Under the pieces are notes generated by a model. It saw only the letters and a list, made by a program, of their open reading frames with translations, made no database searches and had not been told where the DNA came from. Of a DNA stretch of 64,000 nucleotides, positions 1 to 8,758 are shown in pieces (within the stretch, counting starts at the first letter, position 1; the number at the start of each line of letters is the position of its first letter). The DNA lies in NCBI GenBank assembly GCA_013400115.1, contig VXBP01000263.1:868001-932000 (forward strand), read 5' to 3'. Source of the stretch: Rhinopomastus cyanomelas. Its lineage: Eukaryota; Chordata; Aves; Bucerotiformes; Rhinopomastidae. A program made the translations under genes and the position numbers.

Positions 1-818
1 TGGTTCAGGTTGAGTAAAGGATTTTCTTGCATCTTTGGTGTGGCCTCAGCAGCTAGGTAAGATACTCAAGACTTTCCCAGGCACAGGAGCAGGGGTTCCT
101 GCTCCTAACACATAGTGACCCCACCTGGACCTGCCTCCTGCTCCAGGGACTCCCTTCCTTTAGAAACCCCCTCTAGATCTTCACATGGTGACTGTTCCTC
201 TCTCCTCCAGCCCTGGGCTGTTGGCAGGGTGCTGAATATTCTCCCCAAGAATATTTTTGTCCAGCAGGTTCAGCTGCAGATGCTCACAGCAAAGCCAATG
301 GCTTTTCACCTTCTCTGAGGTTCCTGTTGCGGGGAAGAAGGAACCTCACCTCCTGGTTGAGGTTAAGGAGGTGCTGTCCTCTGGGAGCGCCCCGTTAGGA
401 CCCTGAGGACTCACGCCATGGGAGCTAGGACCATGCACGAGGTGTGGAAGGCAGAGGCCAAGACACTGGGCGTCATCTTGTTGTTGTAAGGCCATTTGCC
501 TCCCACAGCCTCCAGTTCAGCACCTGGAGCTGCAATGGGGCAGTGGCTGCACCCTGGGGCTGTCAGTCTGTGCTGGAACTCTGAAGATGCTGGGACAGCC
601 AGCATGCACAGAGCTGAGCTGGGCCATGAGCCAGGGGTGCCCCTGTGCTCCTGGGGTGCTGCAACTGTGGGGCTACACAATCTCCTGAGTTCAGCAAGCG
701 CTGAACCCCTCCGTGGGTTTGGTGGTTGTCTTGTTCCATGATCCAGCTGGGGACTGCCAAACCAGCAGGACTCCAGGAACACTGCGGGGCTTTTGATGCT
801 GTGGAGATCTGAAGACTA

Positions 819-824
819 AATAAA
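819..824 (+). terminator. Plus-strand poly(A) signal AATAAA, possible end of SDC4
   Basis: A canonical AATAAA lies on the plus strand about 430 bp before the RBPJL poly(A) signal on the opposite strand. In human the gene tail-to-tail with RBPJL is SDC4, so positions 1-840 could be the end of the SDC4 3' UTR. No coding exon of SDC4 is visible in 1-818, and the downstream GT-rich element is weak, so the assignment rests on synteny alone. Confidence 0.3.
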
Positions 825-1256
825 GCTGCTAGTTCAGCTCTGGCTCCAAGGAACCCACCAGTCTTTGATGGCATCTTCAGACCAGCAGCTTCCTGCTGGT
901 GCCAGACTGGGATTTCTGTGTGCCTGGAGGGGCCTGTGAGGGTGTGAAGCGATGGAAGGGGCTAACTCTCACACTGAACCTTGTTTCACTCTTTTTCCCT
1001 TTTGAAATAACTGCATTTGAGCCTCCTATCAAAAACCCCAAAACATCTGGTGCTGGGCATTTGTCTGAGGGGAATCAGCTCCTCCTTAACAAAGAGCACG
1101 GGAGAGCTGCAGGGATTGCTGGTGAGCATCAGGGACAGCTAAGGTCACAGTCCTGCATCATCCACAGCCTTGTAATGGACTGGGGACATCATGGAGCTGC
1201 AGTGCTCTGCGCCAGCGTAGGAGCATTTAAATGAGTCAAGGGTTCTTCAAGTCTCA

Positions 1257-1262
1257 TTTATT
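1257..1262 (-). terminator. RBPJL: RBPJL poly(A) signal (AATAAA on the minus strand)
   Basis: TTTATT on the plus strand reads AATAAA on the minus strand, about 190 bp beyond the RBPJL stop codon at 1449-1451. It gives a short 3' UTR and is the first canonical signal after the stop. Confidence 0.6.
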
Positions 1263-1448
1263 GATGCTTTCCTGTGATATCTCAGCAGGATGAGGTGCTG
1301 CCACAAGGAAAAGATGAGTCAGTAAATCACAGTAATGTTGGGCATTCTGTACCTGGGTGGGAGACACTGTGGCAGGGCCACCCCAAGCCCTGGGTGGAGA
1401 ACCCAGCAGGACTTGGGACTGCTCCCCTTCCCCAGGGCTGGCAGCTTG

Positions 1449-1722
1449 CTAGCTCTGCATGAACAGGTGGAAGTTGGTCCTGGTGAACTCCTGATGGATG
1501 CTGTCAAGTAGTTTGTCCGAGTCCTGAGGGACATCCGAGAGGACTTGCTGCCCCGGGATGAAGCTCTGTTCTGGGGTGTAGGTAAATGTGAACGAGCTGG
1601 AGTAGATGAGGCCATCATCCCTGATCAGCAGGAGTGGGACCGTGATGGGGTATCGCAGCCACCTCCAGTCACTGCCAAAGGCAGAGACATCAGGGACAAC
1701 ACACATGAGGGACTTGGGGCTC
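1449..1722 (-). CDS. RBPJL: RBPJL last coding exon with stop
   Basis: Encodes SPKSLMCVVPDVSAF, SDWRWLRYPITVPLLLI, FTFTYTPEQS and the C-terminus HQEFTRTNFHLFMQS, then TAG at 1451-1449. This terminal motif is what separates RBPJL from RBPJ. Acceptor gttcccag at 1723. Confidence 0.95.
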
Positions 1723-4700
1723 CTGGGAACAAAGCAGGAGAGGAAAACATGCATTAACTGAGGAGGGTCCCATGCAGGAGTGCCTGAGCTCAGTGTGAAG
1801 CCACCAGTCAGTTTCCCTTCTCCTCTGTCACGTTTTGTTCCTCCCTGCCAGGGTTGCCTGGTCATTTAGAGCCCCCTGAGTTCCCTCTTGTCCCCAACCT
1901 GCTGGTATTCCCAGACTGCAGCCAAGGCAGGCAGTGGGCACCAGCCAGACTTATCCCCGCCTCTCCTCATGATGCTCAGGTTGGTTCTGCAGGATGGGAG
2001 GTGCAAGTGTCCCTGTTCCCCAGATTGGAAGCCACATCCCCTCTAGAGCTGCTCACTCACCCCCTTGGCCACGTTACCTGAACATTGTTTCTGCTTCCAC
2101 ATCTCCAAACCAGACCTTGAGGTGTGCGTGGAAATAGTCTCCCTGCACCTCCAGCATGGCCACGTCCCCCCCGCCTGTGAGCTGTGACAGGCAGAGCACA
2201 TGGCTGCATGTTACAGGCTGGCATGAGCCACACTGCTCCTCCCATGGGATGCTCTGTTTGCATCCCATCTGTGCTGCAGCAGTCCTGACCTGGCCACTCT
2301 CATGGCATGCTGAAAGTAGGAGATGCCTAGAAGAGGAGCCAGGGCTCAGGAGCAAGAGCTGTGATGGAGGCAGGTGACAGTGTGGTGGAGGTGGCCCATG
2401 GCCAGTGACTGCCTACCTGCAGGGTAGCAATGAGTGGGACAGGGCTGACAGGCTCGCGCACACAGGCCAGGCTCTCGCTGAAGGTGTATTCTACCATCTC
2501 GGTGCCGATGATGGTCCAGCAGGAACCATCATTTAGCAGCTCCCGGTTGGCCTCCTTTGGGCAGGGAGATGCCTGTGGAGGGTGTCACAGCCCCAGACTC
2601 ACCATGGTGGGGAACAGGAACAGGACAGCTGGCTTCTGCCCCTAACGTTCCAGCAAGCAACTTCTTTGCTCGGTGGGAAACAGGGATCAAGATGCCTTTG
2701 CAAAGACTTGAGTGGTGATATCCCTGCTGAGGCAGGCGAGCCGAAGGCAGGTGGCTTTGCAGTGGTTCTGACCTTCACTGGGATGTAAATCCCTTACCCT
2801 GAAAGACCCCTCCCAGTAACAAGGCCCCCAGCCAACACCGACATGGAGGAGCTTGGAGAGAGGACAGGGAGCACCCAGGGGTTCTTCACCCCCTCCTTCT
2901 GCTGCTGTACCTGGAACTGGATCACCTTCTCGGTGGAGAGACACAGGTACATGCGGTCGCTGCCCTGGAACTGGAAGGCACATTTGTGGAGCTGGGAGAT
3001 GGGTTCATCCACGTCCAGCATGGCGTACTGCTTTGTCACCTTCCGGATGATCTGCGAGGGGCAGCAGCATCCCAGGGTATTGCTTTGTCACCTTCCGGAT
3101 GATCTGCTCTTGGCAGCATCGTCCAAGAGCACAGAGCGCCCGGATCGGTGTGCCCAGCACCTGAGAGATGGGGCTACCAGGGGAGGCAGGGGTGGAGGTC
3201 ACTGGGAGGAGGTAGGGATGGAGATTACCAGGGGAGGCAAGGTTGGAGTCTGACTAGGAGAGGCAGGGATAGGGGGTCACCAGAGGAGGCAGGCATGGAG
3301 GTTACCAGAGGAGGCAGGGTGATGCCGGTGGCTGTGCAGATGAGCTGGACCACGGAGCCATAGCGGATGTACCCTTCCTGCAGAGGGAACTCGCTCCGCA
3401 TGCAGCGCTCATCGGCTTACCGGGAAGGAGAGAGCAGAGTCACCACTCTGAGCAGCCGGGGAGCCAGTTAACCTGGGCCACCTAACACAGGCCTGGCCAT
3501 GCTCCCGGAACTTTCTAACTGCTGCCTCTGCACTACAGGTACTTGCTGCTTGAAGAGACCACAGCTCCCTGGGAGAGCAGGGCTAGGGTGCAGCACATCA
3601 CCAGGGACACTGGCTGAGGCAGGATGCTGCTGGGCTCTGAACTCTTCCAGGCAAGTTACTTGCTTAGATTTGTGAACCTCCAGACCAATAGAGCTCTTGC
3701 TGCCCCAGTCACAGCCCATGTGCCCTCAGGGCGTGACGCCAGCCTTCAAAACCAGTGAGGAATAGCTGTCAGCTCCAGAGACCCAGCATGAACAGCAGGC
3801 AGAGATGAGATCTGAGCCAGGTCCCCACATCCTCTGAATAATTCTCACTGCTTTCACACCCAAGAACTGGCTCTGCAGGAGAGAAGGGCAGGCAGGCAAC
3901 AATGGCCCCATGAAGCTCCTTACCCAGGTGGAGAGTGAAGGCTGCCCACTGCCTGGCGCTGGCGATGAAAGTTCCTCCTTCCACAGAGAGGTAGCGGGTG
4001 CTGATGGTCTGTGAGCGCAGCCGGTTGAAGAGGGAGACTTTGGAGCCCGAGGAGATGCAGACTGTAGGGAGAGATGGTTGTGTTAGTGCTTGCCAGGTCC
4101 CCAGTAACTGTGTCCAGCCAAAGGAGGACAAGTCTTGGCTACTGGAGCAACCAGCCTGGTAGGAACTAGCAGCCCCTGCAGCTGCTTTCTTCTGCATGTC
4201 AGCACCAGCCCAGCTGGACTTCTGGACAGGGAAGCCCATGAAGTGATGACCTTGTTGGCATGAGGGCACTGCACTGTATGGTGAGTGAGCCTTTCAGGAA
4301 AGAGACCTCACTGTGTTAGGTACATCGGAGTGCTATGTCCAGCTCTGGAGCCCCCAACATGAGAAGGACATGGAACTGTTGGAGAGGTTCCAGAGGAGGC
4401 CACTGGGACAATCAGAAAGCTGGAACCTCTCTTCTGAGAGTTGAGGCTGTTCATCTTGGAGAAGAGAAGGCTGCAGGGGGATCTTAGAGCAGCTTTCAGT
4501 ACCCGAAGGGGCCCCTGTGGGAAAGCTGGGGAGGCACTTTTTACAAGAGTTTGTAATTATAGGGGAAATGGCTTCAAGCTAAAAGAGAGAAGGTTTACAT
4601 TGAACCTTGAGAATAAATTCCTCTCTCTGAGGGTGCTGAGGCCCTGGAACAGGTTGCCCAGGGAGGCTGTGGCTACTCCATCCCTGAAGTGTCCAAGGCC

Positions 4701-7700
4701 AGGTTGGATGGAGCTGTGGGCAACCTGGTCTGGTGAGATGTGTTGTTGCCCATGGCAGGGAGTTGGGACTGTGTGATCTTTAAGGTTGCTTCCAGCCTAA
4801 ACCATCCTATGATTCTATGATTCTTTGGTTCCTTCCAAACCAAACCATTCTGTGATTCTATGAGTCTCCCCTCTTTTAGGGACCTTTGGTCCATGGTATC
4901 AGTTTAAAGCTGAACTGTGAGCATTGGGACACCATTTCACCCCGGGCTCCCACCCTTGTTTCTCGCCCATACGCACGGTCTGTGTTCTTCAACGACTGCT
5001 TCTTCTGCGAGGGCTTGGAGATGACCTTGATGAGTTTGCTGTGGAAGGTGCCGATCTCCTGCCCGTTGCTGAAGAAGAGCTTCAGGACCAGGCGAAAGTG
5101 CTTGCGTTTGTCTGCATCTGAGATGTAGAGAGCCTTGGCACAGCTGAAACCCTGCTGGGAACAGACAGGGGCTGCCAGCAGCTCCAGCCCAGCCCCACCA
5201 ACCTTTCTCACCCACCTCACCCTCCCCACCACCCCACAAGGACATAATAGTGCCCTTTCAAATTGCCCCGGGTTCATTTAATATTACAGATGTTATTACA
5301 GGTGGGATGAAGAGCGGGGGATCGGCAGAGGCTTTATTTATACTGGAAGCAGAGAATTCCTCATGGAAATGGTTGTTCACACGTGATTTATCCCACAGAA
5401 CATGAGCAATTGCCCTGGTTTATGGTGTCTCTGCTGTCCTGGCTGATATGCTGTGCCCCAGTGCTACAGACAAAGGCTCTCTGTGAGGTTTCTGGCCCAG
5501 CTCAGATCCCATGTGCTCTGGGGACTCCAGATAAAGCTTTTCCTTCCCTTTTTCCCCTATCAAAAGAGGTTGGAGCTCTGCTGAAGCTCCTGAACTTGGG
5601 TGGATCAGCTGTTTGTCTGCAAATGGAAGACTAGGTTTTTGTTGTGTGATGAACAGTTGCACTGCTTATCGGGAGAAGGTACTGGGGCTGAGGGAACACA
5701 GAATTTCAGCATCTAGCCCTCAACAGGGCTGTGGACCTGAGAAAATGGTGTTGAAGGAAGACAGAGTGAGGCCAGGGAGACTGCCCGAATGCTCAGGCTA
5801 CTGGAAGTGCCACAGCAGGGTGACAGAGGAGGAACGGGAGTGATATTTTGGAAGGAAGGACCTCAACATCCCAAGGAAGACAATGATGTGACATCTCAGA
5901 GTGTGAGGTGATGCCTGGGACAGCCCAGCACTTGGATGAGTGGGTTCTCTAAAGCCTGAGGGAGCTGTGGGTTTTACCTTTGCATCTGGCTGCTCCTCAA
6001 AGCTGAGCTTCTGGGTCTCCATCAGGCTGCTGCCCATGCTGTCCAGTCCCATGTATCCGCACACCCAAAACCCTGCCTTGCCCAGGTCCCTGGCTGGAAG
6101 AGATGGGAGAAGATCCCTCCAGCCCCTGCACAGGCACATGTGTGGGTTGGGCTCCTCCTGATGCAGTGGTGGCCCAGACTCCAGCCCTCCCTGGCTCTGG
6201 ACCCAGAGGACTCAGCCTCGAGGGGCAAAGAGGAGTTGGGGAAAGCAAAGACAAAACAAACTAGGTCACTCTGCCCTGTGCAGAGGCAGAGGGCAGCTCT
6301 CCATGGCTTGAGAAGGGAGGGAGGAGAGGTCCAGGGATGTCACTCACCTTTAATCTGCTCCTGTTTTAACTTCCATCCTGGCCCACTCAGGTAAACACAA
6401 GGTGGAGGGCAGAAAAACCTGCAGACAATGAGGTCAAATTCTCACTGCACTTCGGTGTCCAGAAAAGGGGTTTGGAGATGATGTGTGCTGAGAGCCTTAC
6501 AGGGCTCTCTGTCATCAGGAGCAGCCTAAGTGGTGCCACAGTGAGTGGCAGGGGAACCCCTGGGTGGGCTGTGTGCAAAGCTGGAACAGGTTAATTGTGG
6601 CTGCTCAATCCCTGGTAGTGTCCAAGGCCAGGTTGGATGGGACTCTGGGCAACCTAGGCTGGTGAGAGGTGTTGCTGCCCATGGCAGGGAGTTGGGACCG
6701 TGTGATCTTTAAGGACTTTCCTAATCCAAATCATTCAATGATGGTGATGACAATGATTCTACGAACTGGTCTCTGCTGATGCAGCTGTCTCAGACTCGCT
6801 GCCTCCAGCTGTAGCTCCAGGCTCTGCTGAGAGGTGCCACATCTGACAGTGCTGTGGTGGCCATGAACCCGCTGGCCTCAGTATGGCCCCAGGAGGGCAG
6901 AACAGGGCTCCTTGGCATCTCTGCCCTGAGTTGGGGTGGAGCTGGGCCAGCTGCCTCTGCCTGCCCACCATGGGGGATTTTGAGTGGGTTGGGAACAGGG
7001 TCTGCATTCACAGCCAGCTTCAGAGCCCAACGCAAACACATCTGTAGCCAGGCTTTAGAAACCCATTTTCCTGTGTTTTATTTGAGTTTCCACTGTCCTT
7101 GCGCTCGTGTGAATAGTGCAGATTCATCTCCTATTGGTACTGGGAAAGGTGCTAGCAGAGAAAATGGTGCAAAAGATTGGATATTTCAGAGCCATAAAAT
7201 CCTGGCTGTGGGTTTGTTCAAACAAGCCACCCACTGCACGGGGCCCTGACCATGGAGAAAAATGGCACCAGCACCTTCACAACTTCACCTGGGAGCTCTG
7301 AACAGGTTTTCTCGCACTCTACTGACCTGGCATCTGATTTTTACACTCATAGGATCATAAAATCGTAGATTGGCCAGGGTTGGAAAGGACCTCCAAATGT
7401 CATCCAGCCCCTTGCAAGAACCAGGAACACCCTCAGCTAGATCAAGTTGCCCAGAACCTTGTCCAGCCTCCCCTTGAATATCTCTAGGAATGAGGCCTCA
7501 GCTGCCTCCCTGGGCAACCTTTCCTAGTGTTCAACCCCCCTCCTGCTAAAGAACTTCTTCCTAACAGCCCATTTCAATCTGCCCTTCTCTGATGTGAAGC
7601 CATTGCCCCTCATCCTATCACTCCAGGCATGTGTAAACAGTCCTTCTGCAGACTTTGTAGCCCCCTTCAGGTACTGGAAGGTCACTATCAGGTCCCCCCA

Positions 7701-8758
7701 GAAGCTTCTCTTGCATCGGGTCCAGAGCAGGGCAAAGAGGCATCCCAAAGGCTCAGTGATACAAGAGTTTTTCCCAAAAGAGACCCCATCCCTAAAGAAA
7801 CCCTTCACCTGTGGGCAGCAGTCCCTGGCAGGAGGACTTTGCAGGCTCAGCCATGTCCTAGGACTGTCTCCTGGGGTCCCTGGGCTTTGGGCAGGTTATA
7901 CCTTCGAGGCAGGCCCTGTCGCCCCATGGCTATTCCACACTCAGTAATAACTGAGGAATATTTAAATCAGCAGGATTAATGGGGCATTAATTACATTACA
8001 GTGCCACAGTCTGACATCAGTACCCCAGAGCAACTATTCCGGGGAGCCAAGGCAGAACCTCAAGGTGTTTTTGCAGTGTGGGAAGGATTTTCAAAAATAT
8101 CAGCTTTGTGGAGACCTTGGGTATTGATGGAAGTGCCTCAGTCTCTGCTGTGGCTGTTCAGATTTGAACACGAGAGTGTTCCAGAGCACCTTAAACGTTA
8201 ACCTTTCCTCCTCTTTGTCCTTGTCATTTTGTTCTTCAGGGGGTAAGATCTGAATGCCATATCTCCTTTTATTCCACCCTCCTGCACTCCAGCTCTTCAT
8301 GGGAGGTACCTAATCACCAGGAGTGTCTGACTGGGATAGATGCAGATAGAGGATAACATCCTCCTTGTGTTCATGAGGACTAAATAATGGGTTTAGCTGC
8401 AAAGAGATCATGAGTGGATCAGAGAAACAGGGCAAGGCTGCAGCTGAGCTTTAGATAGCCAGGCTGGGAAGAGGCTACTGGAGAACCTGGAGCAATCTCA
8501 TAGAAGCCGAGAATAGCCCCAGCTGTAAGGGACCTTCAAAGGTCATCTAATCTCCCTGCAGAGAGCAGGGACATCCTCAACTGGATCAGGTTGTCCAGAG
8601 CCTTGTCCATCCTTACTATGACTATCTCTTACCTTTTCTCGTTGCCATACGACTTCTGTGCGACTTTGGCATGCAGGATCAGCACCGTCTGGTCTGTGGG
8701 CAGCTGCAGGTACCTCCGCACGCCGTCCCGGAGCAGGTTGGTTTGGTACAGGTTGGAT
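1449..8758 (-). CDS. RBPJL: RBPJL, CSL-family transcription factor (10 coding exons, N-terminal exon missing)
   Basis: Paralogue of RBPJ (CSL). In mammals it replaces RBPJ in the trimeric PTF1 complex with PTF1A and an E protein in pancreatic acinar cells and binds TTTCCCA-type boxes independently of Notch. Exons in coding order on the minus strand: 8758-8633, 6418-6348, 6093-5978, 5154-4977, 4061-3924, 3415-3306, 3051-2911, 2572-2417, 2181-2078, 1722-1449. All join in frame with GT-AG introns and give about 471 codons. Seen motifs: HAKVAQKSYGNEKR and FFCPPPCVYLSGPGWK (N-terminal DNA-binding Rel-like domain), CGYMGLDS, ISKPSQKKQSLKNTDLC, RLRSQTISTRYLSVEGG (beta-trefoil), ISQLHKCAFQF, WFGDVEAETMFRSP (C-terminal IPT domain). 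The C-terminus HQEFTRTNFHLFMQS and the SDWRWLR segment match RBPJL rather than RBPJ, which has a Ser/Thr-rich tail. Human RBPJL is 517 aa, so roughly 45 N-terminal residues, including the start codon, lie in an exon I could not place. Synteny with MATN4 and KCNS1 agrees. Confidence 0.94.
2078..2181 (-). CDS. RBPJL: RBPJL coding exon (IPT domain)
   Basis: Encodes LTGGGDVAMLEVQGDYF, then LKVWFGDVEAETMF, the start of the IPT/TIG domain. Acceptor ctgtcacag, donor CAG|GTAACG splitting an Arg codon with the final exon. Confidence 0.95.
2417..2572 (-). CDS. RBPJL: RBPJL coding exon (ASPCPKEANRELLND)
   Basis: Fifty-two codons, phase 0 at both ends: ASPCPKEANRELLNDG, SCWTIIGTEMVEYTF and PVSPVPLIATLQ. 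Acceptor ctccacag, donor CAG|GTAGGC. This links the beta-trefoil to the C-terminal IPT domain. Confidence 0.95.
2911..3051 (-). CDS. RBPJL: RBPJL coding exon (IIRKVTKQ...IQFQ)
   Basis: Forty-seven codons from IIRKVTKQYAMLDVDEP to STEKVIQFQ, with ISQLHKCAFQF in between; phase 0 at both ends. Acceptor ccctcgcag, donor CAG|GTACAG. The first 27 bp plus the acceptor are repeated 52 bp upstream in the intron, but only this copy keeps the frame. Confidence 0.95.
3025..3107 (-). repeat. Tandem duplication of an RBPJL 3' splice site and exon start
   Basis: Positions 3025-3055 and 3077-3107 are identical except for one base (30 of 31) and lie 52 bp apart. Each copy contains a CAG acceptor followed by codons for IIRKVTKQY on the minus strand. 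Use of the upstream copy would shift the frame and hit a stop. Confidence 0.9.
3165..3325 (-). repeat. Minisatellite of six 5' splice-site copies
   Basis: Six copies of a 25-26 bp unit (consensus on the plus strand near ggttaccagaggaggcagg) span the exon end at 3306 and the intron. The exon/intron junction equivalents fall after plus positions 3305, 3280, 3254, 3228, 3202 and 3177. On the minus strand each keeps GT: CTG|GTAACC (used), CTG|GTGACC, CTA|GTCAGA, CTG|GTAATC, CCA|GTGACC, CTG|GTAGCC. Confidence 0.85.
3306..3415 (-). CDS. RBPJL: RBPJL coding exon (EGYIRYGSVVQLIC)
   Basis: Encodes ADERCMRSEFPLQ then EGYIRYGSVVQLICTATG and ITLPPL. The acceptor cccggtaag is inferred from phase and from the length of the family; the donor is CTG|GTAACC. 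The donor is the first of six tandem copies of the same 25-26 bp segment (3165-3325). If an upstream AG is used instead, the first residues of this exon would change. Confidence 0.85.
3924..4061 (-). CDS. RBPJL: RBPJL coding exon (beta-trefoil start)
   Basis: Encodes CISSGSKVSLFNRLRSQ, TISTRYLSVEGGTF and ASARQWAAFTLHL, the core of the beta-trefoil DNA-binding domain. Acceptor cctacag, donor CTGG|GTAAGG; 138 bp, entering and leaving in phase 1. Confidence 0.95.
4310..4868 (+). mobile_element. CR1 LINE 3' fragment
   Basis: Carries the degenerate end of the CR1 reverse transcriptase frame (RRLQGDL, LRPWNRLPREAVA) and the 3' terminus gattctatgattct. It lies inside an RBPJL intron, antisense to the gene. 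Confidence 0.9.
4977..5154 (-). CDS. RBPJL: RBPJL coding exon (ALYISDADKRKHF)
   Basis: Encodes CAKALYISDADKRKHF, IGTFHSKLIKVISKPS and KKQSLKNTD, highly conserved in CSL proteins. The donor is GACC|GTGCGT. The acceptor is a CAGCAG (NAGNAG) pair, so the exon may start at 5154 or 5151; the choice adds or drops one Gln without changing the frame. Confidence 0.93.
5978..6093 (-). CDS. RBPJL: RBPJL coding exon (CGYMGLDS)
   Basis: Encodes VCGYMGLDS and METQKLSFEEQPDAK, which match the RBPJL-specific version of this segment rather than RBPJ. Acceptor ctcttccag at 6094, donor GCAAAG|GTAAAA after 5978; it enters in phase 1 and leaves in phase 0. Confidence 0.9.
6348..6418 (-). CDS. RBPJL: RBPJL coding exon (71 bp, FFCPPPC)
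   Basis: This short exon is easily missed because no long reading frame covers it. It encodes FFCPPPCVYLSGPGWK followed by LKQEQIK, a hallmark CSL stretch. Acceptor tctgcag|G, donor AAAG|GTGAGT. The phases match both neighbours: AG+G makes Arg upstream and G+CC makes Ala downstream. Confidence 0.92.
6580..6770 (+). mobile_element. CR1 LINE 3' fragment
   Basis: Contains gtccaaggccaggttggatg and the terminal gtgatctttaagg segment of CR1, decayed. It lies in the large RBPJL intron 6419-8632. Confidence 0.8.
7346..7820 (-). mobile_element. CR1 LINE 3' fragment
   Basis: Inverted CR1: ggttggaaaggacctccaaa followed by the conserved tgggcaacct and caaagaacttcttcct equivalents. The minus strand still reads AVRKKFFSRRGVEH. 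Located in the RBPJL intron 6419-8632. Confidence 0.9.
8485..8620 (-). mobile_element. CR1 LINE fragment abutting an RBPJL donor
   Basis: Inverted CR1 3' end (gggaccttcaaaggtcatct, ggatcaggttgtccagagcc). It ends about 13 bp from the 5' splice site of the exon at 8633-8758. Confidence 0.85.
8633..8758 (-). CDS. RBPJL: RBPJL coding exon, first one identified
   Basis: Encodes NLLRDGVRRYLQLPTDQ then VLILHAKVAQKSYGNEK, the start of the CSL DNA-binding region. The acceptor is cttgtag at 8759 and the donor AG|GTAAGA after 8633. It begins with one base completing a split codon, so the missing upstream exon must end in phase 2. An old CR1 fragment stops about 13 bp from the donor. Confidence 0.9.
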
